The notes under the pieces: model-generated
What the model was told of the DNA's origin: nothing
Seen by the model: only the letters and a program-made list of their open reading frames with translations
Database searches by the model: none
Shown: positions 18,652 through 30,600 of the stretch, piece after piece
Position numbering within the stretch: position 1 is the first letter of the stretch
Layout: the number at the start of each line of letters is the position of its first letter
Translations under genes and position numbers: made by a program
Origin: Hyphomicrobium sp. LHD-15
Lineage (GTDB): Bacteria; Pseudomonadota; Alphaproteobacteria; Rhizobiales; Hyphomicrobiaceae
Assembly (NCBI RefSeq): GCF_031157355.1
Contig: NZ_JAVIFT010000002.1
Span: forward strand, 792,501 to 856,500
Direction: 5' to 3'
Length of the DNA: 64,000 bases

Positions 18652-19713
18652 ATGCGGGTGATGGTGACGGGCGGGGCGGGATTCATCGGATCCGCTTTGG
18701 TTCGCTATCTCGTGGGGGAGGTCGGGGCCGAGGTTCTGACTTTCGACAAGCTGACCTACGCGGGCAATCTCACGAGCCTGCGGTCGATCGAGAACGCGCC
18801 CAATCATCGTTTCGTTCGCGCCGACATCTGCGACCGTCGCGCGGTCGCCGCCGCGCTCGAGGATTTTCAGCCGGACCGGATCTATCATCTGGCTGCCGAG
18901 AGCCATGTCGATCGATCGATCGACGGGTCGGCAGATTTCATCCAGACCAACATTGTCGGCACTTACACCCTGATCGAGGCTGCGCGGCATTATTGGCTCG
19001 GCCTCGACGCGGACAGGAAGGCGCGCTTTCGCTTCCTGCATGTCTCGACCGACGAAGTTTACGGCTCGCTCGAAGATGGAAGCGGGCTCTTTACCGAAGA
19101 GACGCCCTACGATCCCAGCTCTCCCTATTCGGCATCGAAAGCGGCTTCCGACCACCTTGCGCTTGCCTGGTTCCGAACGTACGGGTTCCCGGCGCTGATC
19201 TCGAACTGCTCCAACAACTATGGGCCCTATCATTTCCCGGAAAAGCTCATCCCGCTGGCGATTCTGAATGCGCTTCATGGCAAGCCGCTGCCGGTCTACG
19301 GCAACGGCACGAACGTGAGGGACTGGCTTTACGTGGAGGATCACGCGCGCGCACTGCATCTCATCGGCAGCGAGGGGCAGCTTGGGCAGAAGTACAATGT
19401 CGGCGGCAGGAACGAGCGGCGAAACATCGATGTCGTGACCACGATCTGCCGCATCCTGGACCGAGTACGTCCGGCGGAGGAGCCGCACGAAAAGCTGATC
19501 CGTTTCGTGACCGATCGCCCTGGGCACGACTTCCGCTATGCCATCGATGCCTCGCGGCTCGAGAACGAGCTCGGCTGGCGGGCGCGGGAGAATTTCGAGA
19601 CGGGCATCGAGAAAACCGTGCTCTGGTACATCGAAAACGAGTGGTGGTGGCGTCCGCTTCGCGACAAGGTCTACGCGGGTGAGCGGCTCGGCACCACGGC
19701 TCAGGCCGTGTAG
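18652..19713 (+). CDS. rfbB: dTDP-glucose 4,6-dehydratase
   Basis: 353 residues, extended SDR. Second enzyme of the dTDP-L-rhamnose pathway: NAD-dependent conversion of dTDP-glucose to dTDP-4-keto-6-deoxyglucose. Motifs: GGAGFIG (residues 7-13), STDEVYG with catalytic Thr133-Asp134-Glu135, YSASK with Tyr159/Lys163, NCSNNYGPY and the [11 protein letters not shown] substrate loop. A GGAG lies upstream of ATG 18652. 43 bp after rfbC and 6 bp before rfbD. Confidence 0.97.
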   Translation: MRVMVTGGAGFIGSALVRYLVGEVGAEVLTFDKLTYAGNLTSLRSIENAPNHRFVRADICDRRAVAAALEDFQPDRIYHLAAESHVDRSIDGSADFIQTNIVGTYTLIEAARHYWLGLDADRKARFRFLHVSTDEVYGSLEDGSGLFTEETPYDPSSPYSASKAASDHLALAWFRTYGFPALISNCSNNYGPYHFPEKLIPLAILNALHGKPLPVYGNGTNVRDWLYVEDHARALHLIGSEGQLGQKYNVGGRNERRNIDVVTTICRILDRVRPAEEPHEKLIRFVTDRPGHDFRYAIDASRLENELGWRARENFETGIEKTVLWYIENEWWWRPLRDKVYAGERLGTTAQAV

Positions 19714-19719
19714 CGTCTC

Positions 19720-20598
19720 ATGCGCATCCTCGTCACCGGCAAGACAGGTCAGCTGGTTCAGTCGCTCCAGGAACGCGGTCCCGCTTTCGGTGCGGAGATC
19801 GTGGCTCTCGGCCGGCCCGAATTCGACCTTGCGGATGCAGGGCGTATCCAAGATCTGTTGAGCGCGGCGCGGCCGGACCTCATCGTATCAGCCGCGGCCT
19901 ATACGGCCGTCGACAAGGCCGAGAGCGAGCCTGAGCTGGCTTTTGCCGTCAACGCAGAAGGGCCGCGCGCCCTCTCGATCGCCGCTGCTGCCCTCGGGGT
20001 ACCGGTGATCCAGATTTCAACCGATTATGTGTTCGACGGCTCGAAGACCGAGCCGTGGACGGAAGCCGATGCGCCGGCGCCAGCCAGCGTCTATGGCGCC
20101 TCCAAGCTCGCGGGAGAACAGGCGGTTCTTGCGGTTTCGCCGCGAAATGTCGTGGTTCGCGTGGGGTGGGTTTACAGCCCGTTCGGCGGCAACTTCGCCA
20201 AGACAATTCTTCGCCTGGCTGGTGAACGCGATGTGTTGCGAGTTGTCGCCGATCAAGTCGGTGGACCAAGCTCGGCGCTCGACATCGCCGATGGCGTGCT
20301 CACGATGGCACGCAACGTGCTTTCCCAGCCAGAACGGGACGATCTCAGAGGATTGTTCCATATGGGAGCAGGTGGCGAGGCAACTTGGGCCGAATTCGCG
20401 GGCGAGATCTGCGATTGGCTCGGGGCACGAACGGGGCGGACGATCGTTGTCGAAAAGATCACCACCGCAGACTATCCGACCAAAGCGCGGCGTCCGGCCA
20501 ACTCCCGGCTCGACAGCAACCGGCTCGAGAACGTTCACGGCTTCCGCATGCCGCCCTGGCGCAACTCCGTCGCGCCGGTTCTGCAGCGGCTGGTTTGA
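19720..20598 (+). CDS. rfbD: dTDP-4-dehydrorhamnose reductase
   Basis: 292 residues. Last enzyme of the dTDP-L-rhamnose pathway, NAD(P)H-dependent reduction of the 4-keto group. Motifs: ILVTGKTGQL at the N-terminus (the RmlD G-x-x-G-Q-L form), DLIVSAAAYTAVDKAE, ISTDYVFDG, catalytic SVYGASKLAGE (Tyr/Lys) and VRVGWVYSP. Six bp after rfbB and 36 bp before rfbA. Confidence 0.96.
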   Translation: MRILVTGKTGQLVQSLQERGPAFGAEIVALGRPEFDLADAGRIQDLLSAARPDLIVSAAAYTAVDKAESEPELAFAVNAEGPRALSIAAAALGVPVIQISTDYVFDGSKTEPWTEADAPAPASVYGASKLAGEQAVLAVSPRNVVVRVGWVYSPFGGNFAKTILRLAGERDVLRVVADQVGGPSSALDIADGVLTMARNVLSQPERDDLRGLFHMGAGGEATWAEFAGEICDWLGARTGRTIVVEKITTADYPTKARRPANSRLDSNRLENVHGFRMPPWRNSVAPVLQRLV

Positions 20599-20634
20599 GG
20601 CGGAAACTCAGGTCTTCAAGTCATCGAGGGTATC

Positions 20635-21507
20635 ATGAAGGGCATCATTCTGGCTGGCGGAAGCGGTACGCGCCTGCACCCGATGACGCATGTCACGTCG
20701 AAGCAGCTGCTGCCGGTCTACGACAAGCCGATGATCTATTATCCGCTCACCACGCTGATGCTGGCAGGTGTGCGGGAGATCCTCGTAATCTCGACGCCGC
20801 ACGATCTGCCGCACTTCCAGCGGCTCATGGGCGACGGTTCGCAGTGGGGGCTTTCGCTTAGCTATGCCGAGCAGCCGAATCCCGGCGGGCTTGCGCAGGC
20901 CTATATCATCGGCGCGGACTTCGTGGCCGGACAGCGCTCCTGCTTGATCCTGGGCGACAACATCTATTACGGCCACGGGCTGCCGGAGCTTCTGAAGGTG
21001 GCAGTGGGCCGCGAGCAGGGCGCAACCGTTTTCGCCTATCACGTGACCGACCCCGAGCGTTACGGCGTGGTTCAATTCGATGGTTCCATGAAGGCGCTCT
21101 CGATCGAGGAGAAGCCTGCGAAGCCGAAATCGAATTGGGCGGTGACCGGGCTCTACTTCTATGACGAGGGTGTCGTCGATATCGCCGCCAATCTAAAGCC
21201 TTCGCCGCGCGGAGAACTGGAAATCACCGACGTCAACAAGGCGTATCTCGAAAAGGGCGCGCTTTCCGTCGAACTGATGGGGCGCGGCTACGCGTGGCTC
21301 GACACCGGCACACCGGACAGTCTCATCGAGGCTGCGGAATTCGTGCGGACGCTCGAAAAGCGGCAGGGCTTCAAGATCGCATGCCCGGAGGAAGTGGCGT
21401 GGCGCATGCGCTTCATTGATGACGCGCGGCTCGAGGCGGCAGCCGTCAAGCACGGCAAAAGTGCGTATGGGCAGTATCTCTCAAGCCTGCTGACTTCAGC
21501 CTGCTGA
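20635..21507 (+). CDS. rfbA: Glucose-1-phosphate thymidylyltransferase
   Basis: 290 residues, the usual RmlA length. First enzyme of the dTDP-L-rhamnose pathway: dTTP plus glucose-1-phosphate to dTDP-glucose. Motifs: [17 protein letters not shown] (residues 2-18), [22 protein letters not shown], and [22 protein letters not shown] in two halves around the active-site lysine. Last gene of the rfbCBDA operon, followed 47 bp later by a strong intrinsic terminator. Confidence 0.97.
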   Translation: MKGIILAGGSGTRLHPMTHVTSKQLLPVYDKPMIYYPLTTLMLAGVREILVISTPHDLPHFQRLMGDGSQWGLSLSYAEQPNPGGLAQAYIIGADFVAGQRSCLILGDNIYYGHGLPELLKVAVGREQGATVFAYHVTDPERYGVVQFDGSMKALSIEEKPAKPKSNWAVTGLYFYDEGVVDIAANLKPSPRGELEITDVNKAYLEKGALSVELMGRGYAWLDTGTPDSLIEAAEFVRTLEKRQGFKIACPEEVAWRMRFIDDARLEAAAVKHGKSAYGQYLSSLLTSAC

Positions 21508-21553
21508 CTTCCGGTCTCTAGAGGCCCTTCGAACGACAGGTGAGCGACAGAAC

Positions 21554-21585
21554 AGTGCGCCGCAGCAATGTTGGCGCACTTTTTG
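21554..21585 (+). terminator. Intrinsic terminator of the rfbCBDA operon
   Basis: Perfect 8-bp inverted repeat AGTGCGCC (21554-21561) and GGCGCACT (21573-21580), an 11-nt loop, followed immediately by TTTT; with the last stem base this makes a run of five T. It sits 47 bp after rfbA and before the promoter-sized AT-rich gap ahead of the sugar-phosphate transferase gene. Confidence 0.85.
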
Positions 21586-21868
21586 TGCGTGGACGGCCAT
21601 TTTTGGCGGGCTGTCTGATTAATTATCGGCCGTTTTGTTTTTGTCACAATCGAGCACTACGCTCTCCCACGTTAACCAATCTCTCCAAATATCCTTTCGA
21701 AAACGTTGAAGTAACGGAATATTATCCAAACGTGTCAGTACCGGCGCGCGACGGAAGGTTTGTATGTTGCGGCGCGGTGAACTCGGCATGGAACCTGCAT
21801 TTGATGTATGACGTGAGATTTTTGCGGCACAGCAAGTTGTCAGTATCGTATTGCGTGGTCCATTTCCG

Positions 21869-23335
21869 ATGGCTGAAAGTAATGTACATGTAGACTCAGA
21901 CTTGGCCGGTATTCGTAAGCTTTCTCCGGTCAGCGCGTCTCGGTCCCACTCGTCGTTAAAGTTTGATATCTTCATCAGGTCTCTCGCTCTTGCGGAGGCT
22001 GGCTCTGTTATATTTGCAGCCGTTGTCTCGAAATACCTCTACATTGATCTTTTCCTCGCGCAGGATCAGGCCGTTTGGCTTTATCTGCTGCCGGCGCCGC
22101 TTTTGGCCGTCACGCTCTATCTCTTTATGAAACAGGCGGGACTCTATGAGGCCGGTGCGTTGACCGAGCCGGCTGTTGCCTACGGAAAGCTGTGGGGCGC
22201 GCTGACGATGTCGCTCCTGGTCCTGCTCGGCACCCTCTACGTCTTCAAAAGCGCCGAAGGGTACTCGCGTGGTTGGTTCCTCACCTGGTTCGCCTTGAGC
22301 GCGGTCATGCTTGTCGCCGTACGGGTGGCGGCCAAGAAGCGCCTGCGGCGCATGGTCGGAGCCGGGCGGCTGATCCGGCGTGTGGCCATTTTTGGGACGC
22401 TCGACTTCATCGCGAAGATGAAGGAGGACATCGAAAGCTCCGATCCCTCGATCGTGGTCGACGGTCTTTATCTCGCGAAGCCGGCGGTGATCGCTTCCTC
22501 GGAGGTGTCGTTCGAGGGCGGGCTCGCCGAGCTCAAGACGGCACTCGCCGAAAAGACCTACGATTCCGTTTTCATCGGTCTCCCTGCCCAGGATACCGCG
22601 CGCATCCAGGCGGCCGTTAGTGGCTTGGCCTCCTACTCGACCGAACTCTTGCTCTGCACGGAGCTCGATCCCTATCCCGTCGTGGTTCATGGATCGCGGA
22701 ACTTCGGGCAGCTTCGGACCAACGTGGTCAATCTCGTGCCGCTGTCCGAGAACCATGGGTTCATCAAGGCGTCGCTCGACTATGTCGTTGCTGCGGTGGG
22801 GCTCATTTGCCTTGCGCCGCTTTTCTTGCTGGTTGCGCTCGCGATCAAGCTCGATAGCCCTGGTCCGGTGTTTTTCCGCCAGCGCCGGTATGGGCAGAAC
22901 AACCAGGTCTTCCGGATTTTCAAGTTCCGCACGATGGCGGTCACGGAAGACGGCAAGCACGTAAAGCAGGCCGAGCGCAACGATCCGCGCGTGACGCGTG
23001 TTGGGCGTTTCCTTCGTCGCAGCAGTATCGACGAGCTTCCGCAGCTTCTCAACGTTCTGACCGGCGACATGTCGATCGTTGGGCCGCGCCCACACGCACT
23101 CGCGCATGATCAGATTTTTGAGGAAAAACTCGATCTCTTCTCGCGCCGGCGTCGCGTTCGTCCGGGCTTGACCGGATGGGCGCAGGTTCACGGATTCCGC
23201 GGTGAGACGAAGACGACCGAGGACATCCGCAGCCGTATGCAGCACGATCTCTACTATATCGACAACTGGTCGATCTGGCTCGATATGGAGATCATTACGC
23301 GCACCGTTTTCGTGCTATTCCGCGGAGCGTACTAA
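21869..23335 (+). CDS. Polyprenyl-phosphate sugar-1-phosphate transferase (EPS initiating enzyme)
   Basis: 488 residues from ATG 21869 (a TTG at 21851 is less likely). N-terminal hydrophobic segments (about residues 38-165), a middle CoA-binding-like Rossmann part (RVAIFGTLDFIAKM), then a membrane re-entrant helix and the C-terminal bacterial sugar transferase domain: KASLDYVVAAVGLICLAPLF, GPVFFRQRRYG, FKFRTM, SSIDELPQLLNVLTGDMS, GPRPHA, RRVRPGLTGWAQV. Family role: transfers hexose-1-phosphate from UDP- or GDP-sugar to undecaprenyl phosphate, starting EPS repeat synthesis at the inner membrane. The 283 bp upstream, after the terminator, is AT-rich, holds no credible gene, and presumably contains the promoter. 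Confidence 0.93.
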   Translation: MAESNVHVDSDLAGIRKLSPVSASRSHSSLKFDIFIRSLALAEAGSVIFAAVVSKYLYIDLFLAQDQAVWLYLLPAPLLAVTLYLFMKQAGLYEAGALTEPAVAYGKLWGALTMSLLVLLGTLYVFKSAEGYSRGWFLTWFALSAVMLVAVRVAAKKRLRRMVGAGRLIRRVAIFGTLDFIAKMKEDIESSDPSIVVDGLYLAKPAVIASSEVSFEGGLAELKTALAEKTYDSVFIGLPAQDTARIQAAVSGLASYSTELLLCTELDPYPVVVHGSRNFGQLRTNVVNLVPLSENHGFIKASLDYVVAAVGLICLAPLFLLVALAIKLDSPGPVFFRQRRYGQNNQVFRIFKFRTMAVTEDGKHVKQAERNDPRVTRVGRFLRRSSIDELPQLLNVLTGDMSIVGPRPHALAHDQIFEEKLDLFSRRRRVRPGLTGWAQVHGFRGETKTTEDIRSRMQHDLYYIDNWSIWLDMEIITRTVFVLFRGAY

Positions 23336-23413
23336 GGCCTGTCCTTTTCAGGGGCGAAGTCGCGGCGCTGTGATCGTTTCAAGCTTGTGAGGTGAGACGC
23401 GAAAACCGCAGGA

Positions 23414-24163
23414 TCAGCGGCGCGCCAATCCGTCGAGCAGGACGCCCGGGAAAACAAACAAGCACTCGAGATAGCGACGGGCGAGACGGCGCGGATTGTT
23501 TAGAACGCGCCACAGCCATTCGAGGCCCGTTTTCTGAAAGAACTCCGGTGCGCGGCGCTGTTGACCGGCGAGGAAATCCAAGCCGGCGCCGATGCAGATG
23601 AACGAAATTCCTTCCATCTCCTGCGCGCAGCGATCCGAAAAAATCTCCTGCTTGGGAGCGCCGAGCGCGACGAAGCAAATACCTGCGCCGGAATTTCTGA
23701 TGAAATCCATTCCCTCGGCGGCTTGATCGGACAAAACGTCGAGTCCGTGCTCTGGTGCGTAGACGCCTGCGATGGTGAGATTGGGTTCGCGCGCCTTCAA
23801 GTATCGCGCGGCAGCGGTGAGTGTATCGAACGTGGATCCGAACAGCAGGATCGGCAGGTCGCGACGGCTCGCCTCGGCGCAGAGAGGTTCGATCAGATCG
23901 GCGCCGGTCGTGCGCTGGACGCGTCGTCTTTGAAGAAGGCCGGACAGAACGATCGGGAAGCCGTCGGCAAGTACAATGCGTGCGCGTTCGTAAGCGGCGC
24001 GGAAGGCTCCGTCACGGCGCAACTTCACGATGTGATCGAGGTTGAGGGTAAAGACGGAGAAAGCCTTGCCGGAGCTTACGTCGTCGCAAATGCGGGCCGA
24101 CGCCTCCGGTAAGGAGAATGTCTGGACGCTTACGCCTTCAACGAGAAATGGTTCGGTATGCAC
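23414..24163 (-). CDS. WecG/TagA/CpsF family glycosyltransferase (GT26)
   Basis: 249 residues, full family length. Motifs: VFTLNLDHIVKLRRDGAFR (family T-x-N-x-x-x), the ILADGFPIV-like RIVLADGFPIVLSG, RTTGADLIEPLC, ILLFGS, and a C-terminal block VALGAPKQEIF and GAGLDFLAG with APEFFQKTGLEWLWR. Family members add N-acetylmannosaminuronate or another sugar to lipid-linked intermediates, so this is a further EPS assembly enzyme. It converges on the sugar-phosphate transferase gene and is divergent from the PKS gene. Confidence 0.9.
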   Translation of the reverse strand: MHTEPFLVEGVSVQTFSLPEASARICDDVSSGKAFSVFTLNLDHIVKLRRDGAFRAAYERARIVLADGFPIVLSGLLQRRRVQRTTGADLIEPLCAEASRRDLPILLFGSTFDTLTAAARYLKAREPNLTIAGVYAPEHGLDVLSDQAAEGMDFIRNSGAGICFVALGAPKQEIFSDRCAQEMEGISFICIGAGLDFLAGQQRRAPEFFQKTGLEWLWRVLNNPRRLARRYLECLFVFPGVLLDGLARR

Positions 24164-24645
24164 GCCCTGATATGCCCGCTATTGCAGACCGTTTTGCGTA
24201 ACGGACGTGTCCCATAACACGCGCCGTCGCTCGGACTTTAGGTGGAAGATAAATCGTGGTTTATGCATATGGTTAAGAATTCTGATCAAAGAGGAGGCCG
24301 TCCGGCGCTTATTTGCGCGATTTTCCGGAGCTTGCGCCCGTTATAATATCTCATGATTTCAATATAATGAGTACGGGTATCAAATTTTTGACGGCGATCG
24401 TGTGGTACTTTCATCACTCGCGCTTTTCGACCCTTAATCCGTCGACTGTGTTTTGCAGTTAAGGTCTTTTTCGGATAGGATATCTATTGCTTGAGGTGAT
24501 CAACTGGGCGGGTGGTGCCGCCTAAGGGGTAATTTCTTAATTTTTGCTTCCATGTCGGTTTTCGCGGCCGCTTTAGGCAGGTGGAATTGGCGTGTTTCCT
24601 GCAGCCGTTGGCTCGCTCAGCTGATTGACCGGAGACGTGATTAGT
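24164..24645. promoter_or_regulatory. Long AT-rich divergent leader ahead of the PKS gene
   Basis: 482 bp without a credible gene between the GT26 and PKS genes, more AT-rich than the surroundings. A perfect -10-like TATAAT lies at 24342-24347 on the plus strand, but no well-spaced TTGACA-like element precedes it; a TTGACG at 24388-24393 is another possible -35. A transcript from the first would have a leader of about 290 nt, long enough for leader control, though no known riboswitch motif was recognised. Confidence 0.45.
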
Positions 24646-27600
24646 ATGTCTGACACCGAGAACGGCGTGTCCCAAAGCGATATCGCCATCGTCGGGATGG
24701 CGTTGCGCGTTCCTGGCGCCCGGTCGGTCGACGAGTTTTGGAGCAATCTCCGGGCCGGTGTGGAGTCGATCGAGACAAGGTCGCCGGAGCAACTATTGGC
24801 CGCGGGCGAGAGCCCCGACAACATCCGCCGCAAGAACTACGTCCCGCGCACAGCCGAGCTGCCGGGCCTCGAACACTTCGATGCCGAATTCTTCGGATTC
24901 AGCCCGAAGGAAGCTGCGATCATGGATCCGCAGCATCGCCAGTTTCTCGAATGTGCCTGGGAGGCGCTGGAGGATTCGACCCGAACGCCCGAGCGCGTGG
25001 CCGGTCCGGTCGGCGTGTTCGCGGGTTGCGGCATGGGCAGCTATTTCTATTTCAACGTCTGCAGCCACCGCGCGCTGGTCGAGAAGACCGGCATGTTTCT
25101 TTTGCGCCATACCGGAAACGACAAGGACTTCCTGTCGACGCGCGCGTCCTATGTGTTCGATTTGCATGGGCCGAGCGTCAACGTGCAGACGGCGTGTTCC
25201 ACGTCGCTCGTCGCCATTCACTACGCGTGCCAGAGCCTGCTCAACGGCGAGTGCGAGATGGCGCTTGCGGGCGGCGTGACGATCGAGCTTCCGCATCGGC
25301 GCGGCTATCTGTTCCAGGATGGCGAGATCCTTTCGACGGACGGACATTGCCGCGCGTTCGATCATCGTGCCTCGGGCACGGTGTTCGGAAGCGGAACCGG
25401 CGTCGTGGTGTTGCGGCGGCTTGCGGATGCGCTTGCGGACGGGGATCCGATCCACGCGGTGATCAAGGCGACCGCTATCAACAACGACGGCGCGAGCAAG
25501 GCGGGCTATCTGGCGCCGAGCGTCACCGGGCAGGCGGAAGCCATCGTGGAAGCTCAGACACTGGCGGGTGTCGAAGCGGACTCGATCGGCTATGTCGAAT
25601 GCCACGGCACCGGCACCTATCTCGGCGATCCCATCGAAATCGAGGCGCTGACGCAGGCGTTTCGCCAGACAACCGAGAAGCGCGCGTTCTGCCGCGTCGG
25701 ATCGGTTAAATCCAACATCGGGCATCTGGATACGGCGGCGGGTGTCGTCAGCCTCATCAAGGCGGTGCTCGCAGTCAAGCATGGCGAGATGCCGCCGACC
25801 TTGGGGTTCGAGAAGCCGAACCCGGCGATCAATTTTGCGAGCAGCCCGTTCGTCGTGAACGATAAGCTGACGCCGTGGCCGGCGAGCGCCGCGCCGCGCC
25901 GCGCGGGCGTCAATTCGCTCGGTGTGGGCGGCACCAACGCGCATGCGGTCATCGAGCAGGCGCCAGCGCGCAACGTTGTTGCCAAAGCGGTCGCCGATGT
26001 TGGTCCGCAAATTCTCGTGCTGTCGGCAAAGAGCCGCAAGGCGCTCGACGATGCAGGCCGCAGGCTGGCGAGGCACATCGAAGCCAATCCAGATCTCGCG
26101 CTGCAGGATGTCGCGCATACGCTGTTCGACGGGCGACGTCATTTCGAGCATCGCCGCGTGGCAGCGGTCGCCAACCGCGCCGATGCAATCGCGTTGCTGG
26201 ATCAGCCCGACATGCATCGCGTGTTCACGCACACGCCTGTCGAGGGCAAGGCCGAAGCCGTTTTCCTGTTTCCGGGTGGCGGCGCGCAGTATCCGCACAT
26301 GGCGCGGGCACTCTATCGGGACGAGCCGGCTTTCCGGCGCGTGGTTGATGAAGGGCTTGGCTACCTTCCGGCACCCGTCGCGCAGGAGATCCGCGACATC
26401 TGGCTGCCCGCTGGCGGCGTTTCGGCGGAAGGCGCGGCAGAGCTCTTCCTGCGTCCCTCGCTTCAGCTTCCCGCCATTCTCATTGTCGAGGTTGCGCTCG
26501 CCCGTCTTTGGATCGGCTGGGGTGTGAAGCCGACGGCGCTGATCGGCCATTCGATGGGCGAAAACGCGGCCGCGTGTATCGCCGGTGTATTGAGCTTCGA
26601 ACGCGCGGTAAACCTCGTGCGTCTCAGGGGCGAGCTGTTCGAGGAAATTCCGCCGGGCGGCATGCTTAGCGTCGCGCTTGCGCCGGATGCCCTGAGGGCG
26701 CGTCTGCCTGAAGCGCTCGATGTCGCGTCCATCAACGCGCCGGAGCTTTGTGTCGTGTCGGGCTCAAACGAAGCGCTCGACGCGTTCAAGCAGGAACTGG
26801 TCAGGGACGGGATCGAAGCCAGCCGCATTCCGATCGATATCGCCGCGCATTCGCGGATGCTGGCGCCGATCCTCGAACGCTTCGAAGCCTTCCTCAAGGC
26901 GACGCCGCTCTCCGCACCGAACATTCCCATCGTCTCGAACCTGACCGGCACCTGGCTCAACGCTGCGGAAGCGCGCGATGCCGCCTACTGGACGAAGCAT
27001 TTGCGCTCGACGGTGCGGTTCGGCGACGGCATGGCGCTGCTCGCCACGAACCCGAACCGGATTTACGTGGAGGTCGGTCCGGGGCGAGTACTGGGATCGC
27101 TGTCGAAGGCACAGGGCATCCCCGCCAATCAGGTGATCAACAGTCTGCCGCACGCCGACGAGGCGATCGACGACAATCTGCACGTCCTGACCGCGCTTGG
27201 CCGGGCGTGGGCGACAGGGCTCGCGGTTCCGATCGAAAGGCTCTGGGCTTCGGCAGATCCGCGTCGCGTGAATCTGCCGACCTATGCGTTCCAGCATCAG
27301 AGCTATTTCCTCGAACGTGTGGCGAGCGCAAGCGCCGCCGACGAGGAAGCGTCTCCGGTCAAGATTCCGGATATGACTGGATGGGGCTGGCAACCTGTGT
27401 GGAAGCAGTCTGCGGCCAACGTGGAGTTGGAAGCGGAGACAGAGCCGACGTCCTGGCTCGTGTTTCTCGACGACGGCCCGCTTGGAAAGCAGTTCGTTTC
27501 CCGCCTGCGCCTCGAAGGGCATTCGGTTGCGACGGTTGGAATCGGCGATGCGTTCGGCGTACGCGGTGAAGGCGACTATGTCCTTTGTCCGGAGCATGGA

Positions 27601-30600
27601 CGCGAAGACTACGACGCGCTGTTGAAACATCTCGCCAGCAATGGCGGTCTGCCGGAGCGGATCGTTCATCTGTGGCTAGCCACCAGCGACGAAAGCTTCC
27701 GGCCTGGATCTAGCTTCTTTCATCGCAACCAGGAGCGGGGTTTCTACAGCCTGTTCTTCCTGGGGCAGGCGCTCTCGGAAGCGGGTATCGCGACGCCTTT
27801 GCAGATTTCTGTGATCACCAACGGCATGTTGCGTGTCGGCGACGAGGCCTTGACCTATCCCGACAAGGCAACGGTCCTCGGGCCTGCCCAGGTTCTGCCC
27901 CGTGAAATGCCGAACGTCTCGGTACGCGTGATCGATGTTCCGCGCAGCGAAACGGGTGCATCTAGCTTCGTGCAGCGCCAGCGGGATCTCATCGTCAAGA
28001 GCCTGCTCAGTCCTCAGGGTGCGGCGGACGATACGATCATCGATCGGATCCGGGACGATGTGCTGGCGGAGAACGGCAGCGAGATCGTCGCCTATCGCAA
28101 GGGTCGGCGCTGGACGCAAAGTCATGGGGCGGTCACGCTCGACAAGCTTTCTGAGGGCGCCGAAGCGTTCCGCGAGCGTGGCGTCTATCTGATCACCGGC
28201 GGTCTTGGCGAGCTGGCGACGGCCTGCGCCGAGGATCTCGCGCGACGCTTCAAGGCGCGCCTCGTGCTGATCGGCCGTACGGCGCTGCCGGATCGTTCGG
28301 AATGGCCGAGCTATCTCGCGGCTTATGGGGAGAAGGATCGGATCGGCCGCGCGATCGCAGCCATCCTCAGGATCGAGCAAGCCGGCGGCGAAGTGCGCGT
28401 GGCTCGCGCTGACATCACCAATTCCGAGGCCATGCAGGCCGTCATTGCGGAGACGAAAGCGCATTGGGGCGCGATCAACGGCGTGCTTCACACGGCCGGC
28501 TTGGTCAAGGACGACCTGATCGCGCTCAAGGCGCCCGCCGATATCGAGGATGTGTTCGCGCCCAAGATTCTCGGCACGCTTGTGCTCGCCGAGCTTCTCG
28601 ATCCCGAGGCGCTCGACGTCATGGTGCTGTTCTCGTCCACGAGCACGGACACGGCGCCGGCCGGTCAGGTGGACTATGTCGCCGCCAATGCTTTCCTCAA
28701 TGCGTTTGCAGAGAGCCGGGTGGGTTCGCGGACCAAGACGATTGCGATCCATTGGGGTGTCTGGAAGGACGTCGGTTTGGCTGCCCGCGCGATTGCGCGC
28801 GCCGAGCACGAGGATGTGCCGTCGAGCGTGGAGGCCGCTCACGCACCGCTGTTCGATCGCCGCGTGCTTGGCGAAGCGGGTAAGGATGACTGGCTAGAGG
28901 CGCGTCTCGACAGCTCGCGCCATTGGGTTTTGAACGAGCACCGTCTCAAGAGCGGGCAAGCGATCTGGCCCGGAACCGGATACATCGAACTTATCGCCGA
29001 GGCGATGGCGGAATACCGCATCGACGGGTCGTTCGAGGTTGAGGATCTGACGTTCCTGCGTCCGCTGCACGTGCCGGACGACGAGCCGCGCACGGTGCGT
29101 ATCGGGCTTCGCGCAGATGACGGCGTCTATCAATTCTCAGTGGATAGCGAGCAGGGAGAGAGCGGGGCGGTTGGGCTCCAGCGGCACGCCGAAGCGCAGA
29201 TCAAGGTTCTGCGCGCAAAGCCTGCAGTATTCGATCTCGAGCGTGTTCTGAAGTCGTGCACCGAGAAAGCGGTGACAGCGCAGGATCGGGCGCTCCGCTC
29301 GGCACAGGAAGATCATCTTCGGTTCGGGCCGCGCTGGCAGGTTCTGCGCTCAATCGCGTTCGGGCGCGGAGAGGCGCTGGCCAAGCTCAAGCTCGGCGAC
29401 GATTTCGCGAGCGACATCGATCACGGTTTTCTTGTTCATCCCGCACTCCTCGATATCGCGACCGGCTATGCGATGGATCTGATCGACGGCTATTCGCCGA
29501 CGGCTGGCCTGTGGGTACCGATGACCTACGGGAAGATCCGCTTCCATGGCGCGCTGCCGGCTGCGGTTTGGAGCCATGTGCGGCTCAACACCTCAAAGGA
29601 TCTCGGGCCGGGCTACGCAACGTTCGACGTTACGATTGCGGATGAGACGGGCCGGGTGCTGCTCGAGGTCGAGGGTTTCACGATCAAGCAACTGGGTGCG
29701 GGCGTAGATCTTGCCGCGGCGCTCAATGAGGATAACGCGAAGGCGCTCCACGGGGCTAAGGCGCATACTGAAGCCGAGCTGTCTCCGGCGCTCGCGCGGC
29801 TCGCCGCGCAGGTCGATCAGGGCATTCTGCCGGAGGAAGGCTTCGAGGCTCTACTGCGTGCGGTTGGCAGCGGCAAGCCGCAAGTGATCGTGAGCTCGAT
29901 GGATCTTGGCGCGCTCAAGCGCGCGGCTTCTCGCGCCGAGGTTCAGCAGGCGGCGTCTGCAACATTCGAGCGGCCGGATCTCGGCGTCGATTTTGTGGAG
30001 CCGAGCACTGAAATCGAACAGGCGCTGGCCGGCTTCTGGACGGAGCTGCTTGGCGTCAAGAAGATCGGTATCAACGACAGCTTCTTCGATCTCGGAGGGC
30101 ATTCGCTCATCGCCGTGCGTCTGTTCCGCATGATCAAGGCTGCGTTCGCGGTGGATTTCCCGATCTCGGTTCTGTTTGAGGCGCCGACGATTGCTCAATG
30201 CGCGGCCTTGATCGAGAAGGCTGGCGGCAAGAGTGCGGGTGGGGCCGACGCCGGCAGCGGAGGGACGGTCACGGCGCTCGAGCAGCCACGTCATCTGCAT
30301 CTGGTGCGCATGGACAGCGGGAAGGATCCGCGACGCACGCCGTTCTTCCTTTGTGCAGGCATGTTCGGCAACATCCTGAACCTGCGTCATCTCGCCGTGC
30401 AGATTGGTTCCGATCGGCCGGTCTATGGCCTGCAGGCGCGCGGCATCTATGGCGGTCAAGCGCCGCATGAAACGTTCGAGGAGATGGCGCGAGACTATCT
30501 GGCCGAGATTCGCTCGGTGCAGCCGCAGGGGCCTTATCTGATCGGCGGCTTCTCGGGTGGCGGTCTCGTCGCCTACGAGATTGCGCAACAGCTTCTCGCG

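Noticed and set aside
24793-26550. 585-codon minus-strand open frame opposite the PKS ketosynthase and acyltransferase
   Set aside because: Antisense shadow of intact KS and AT domains.
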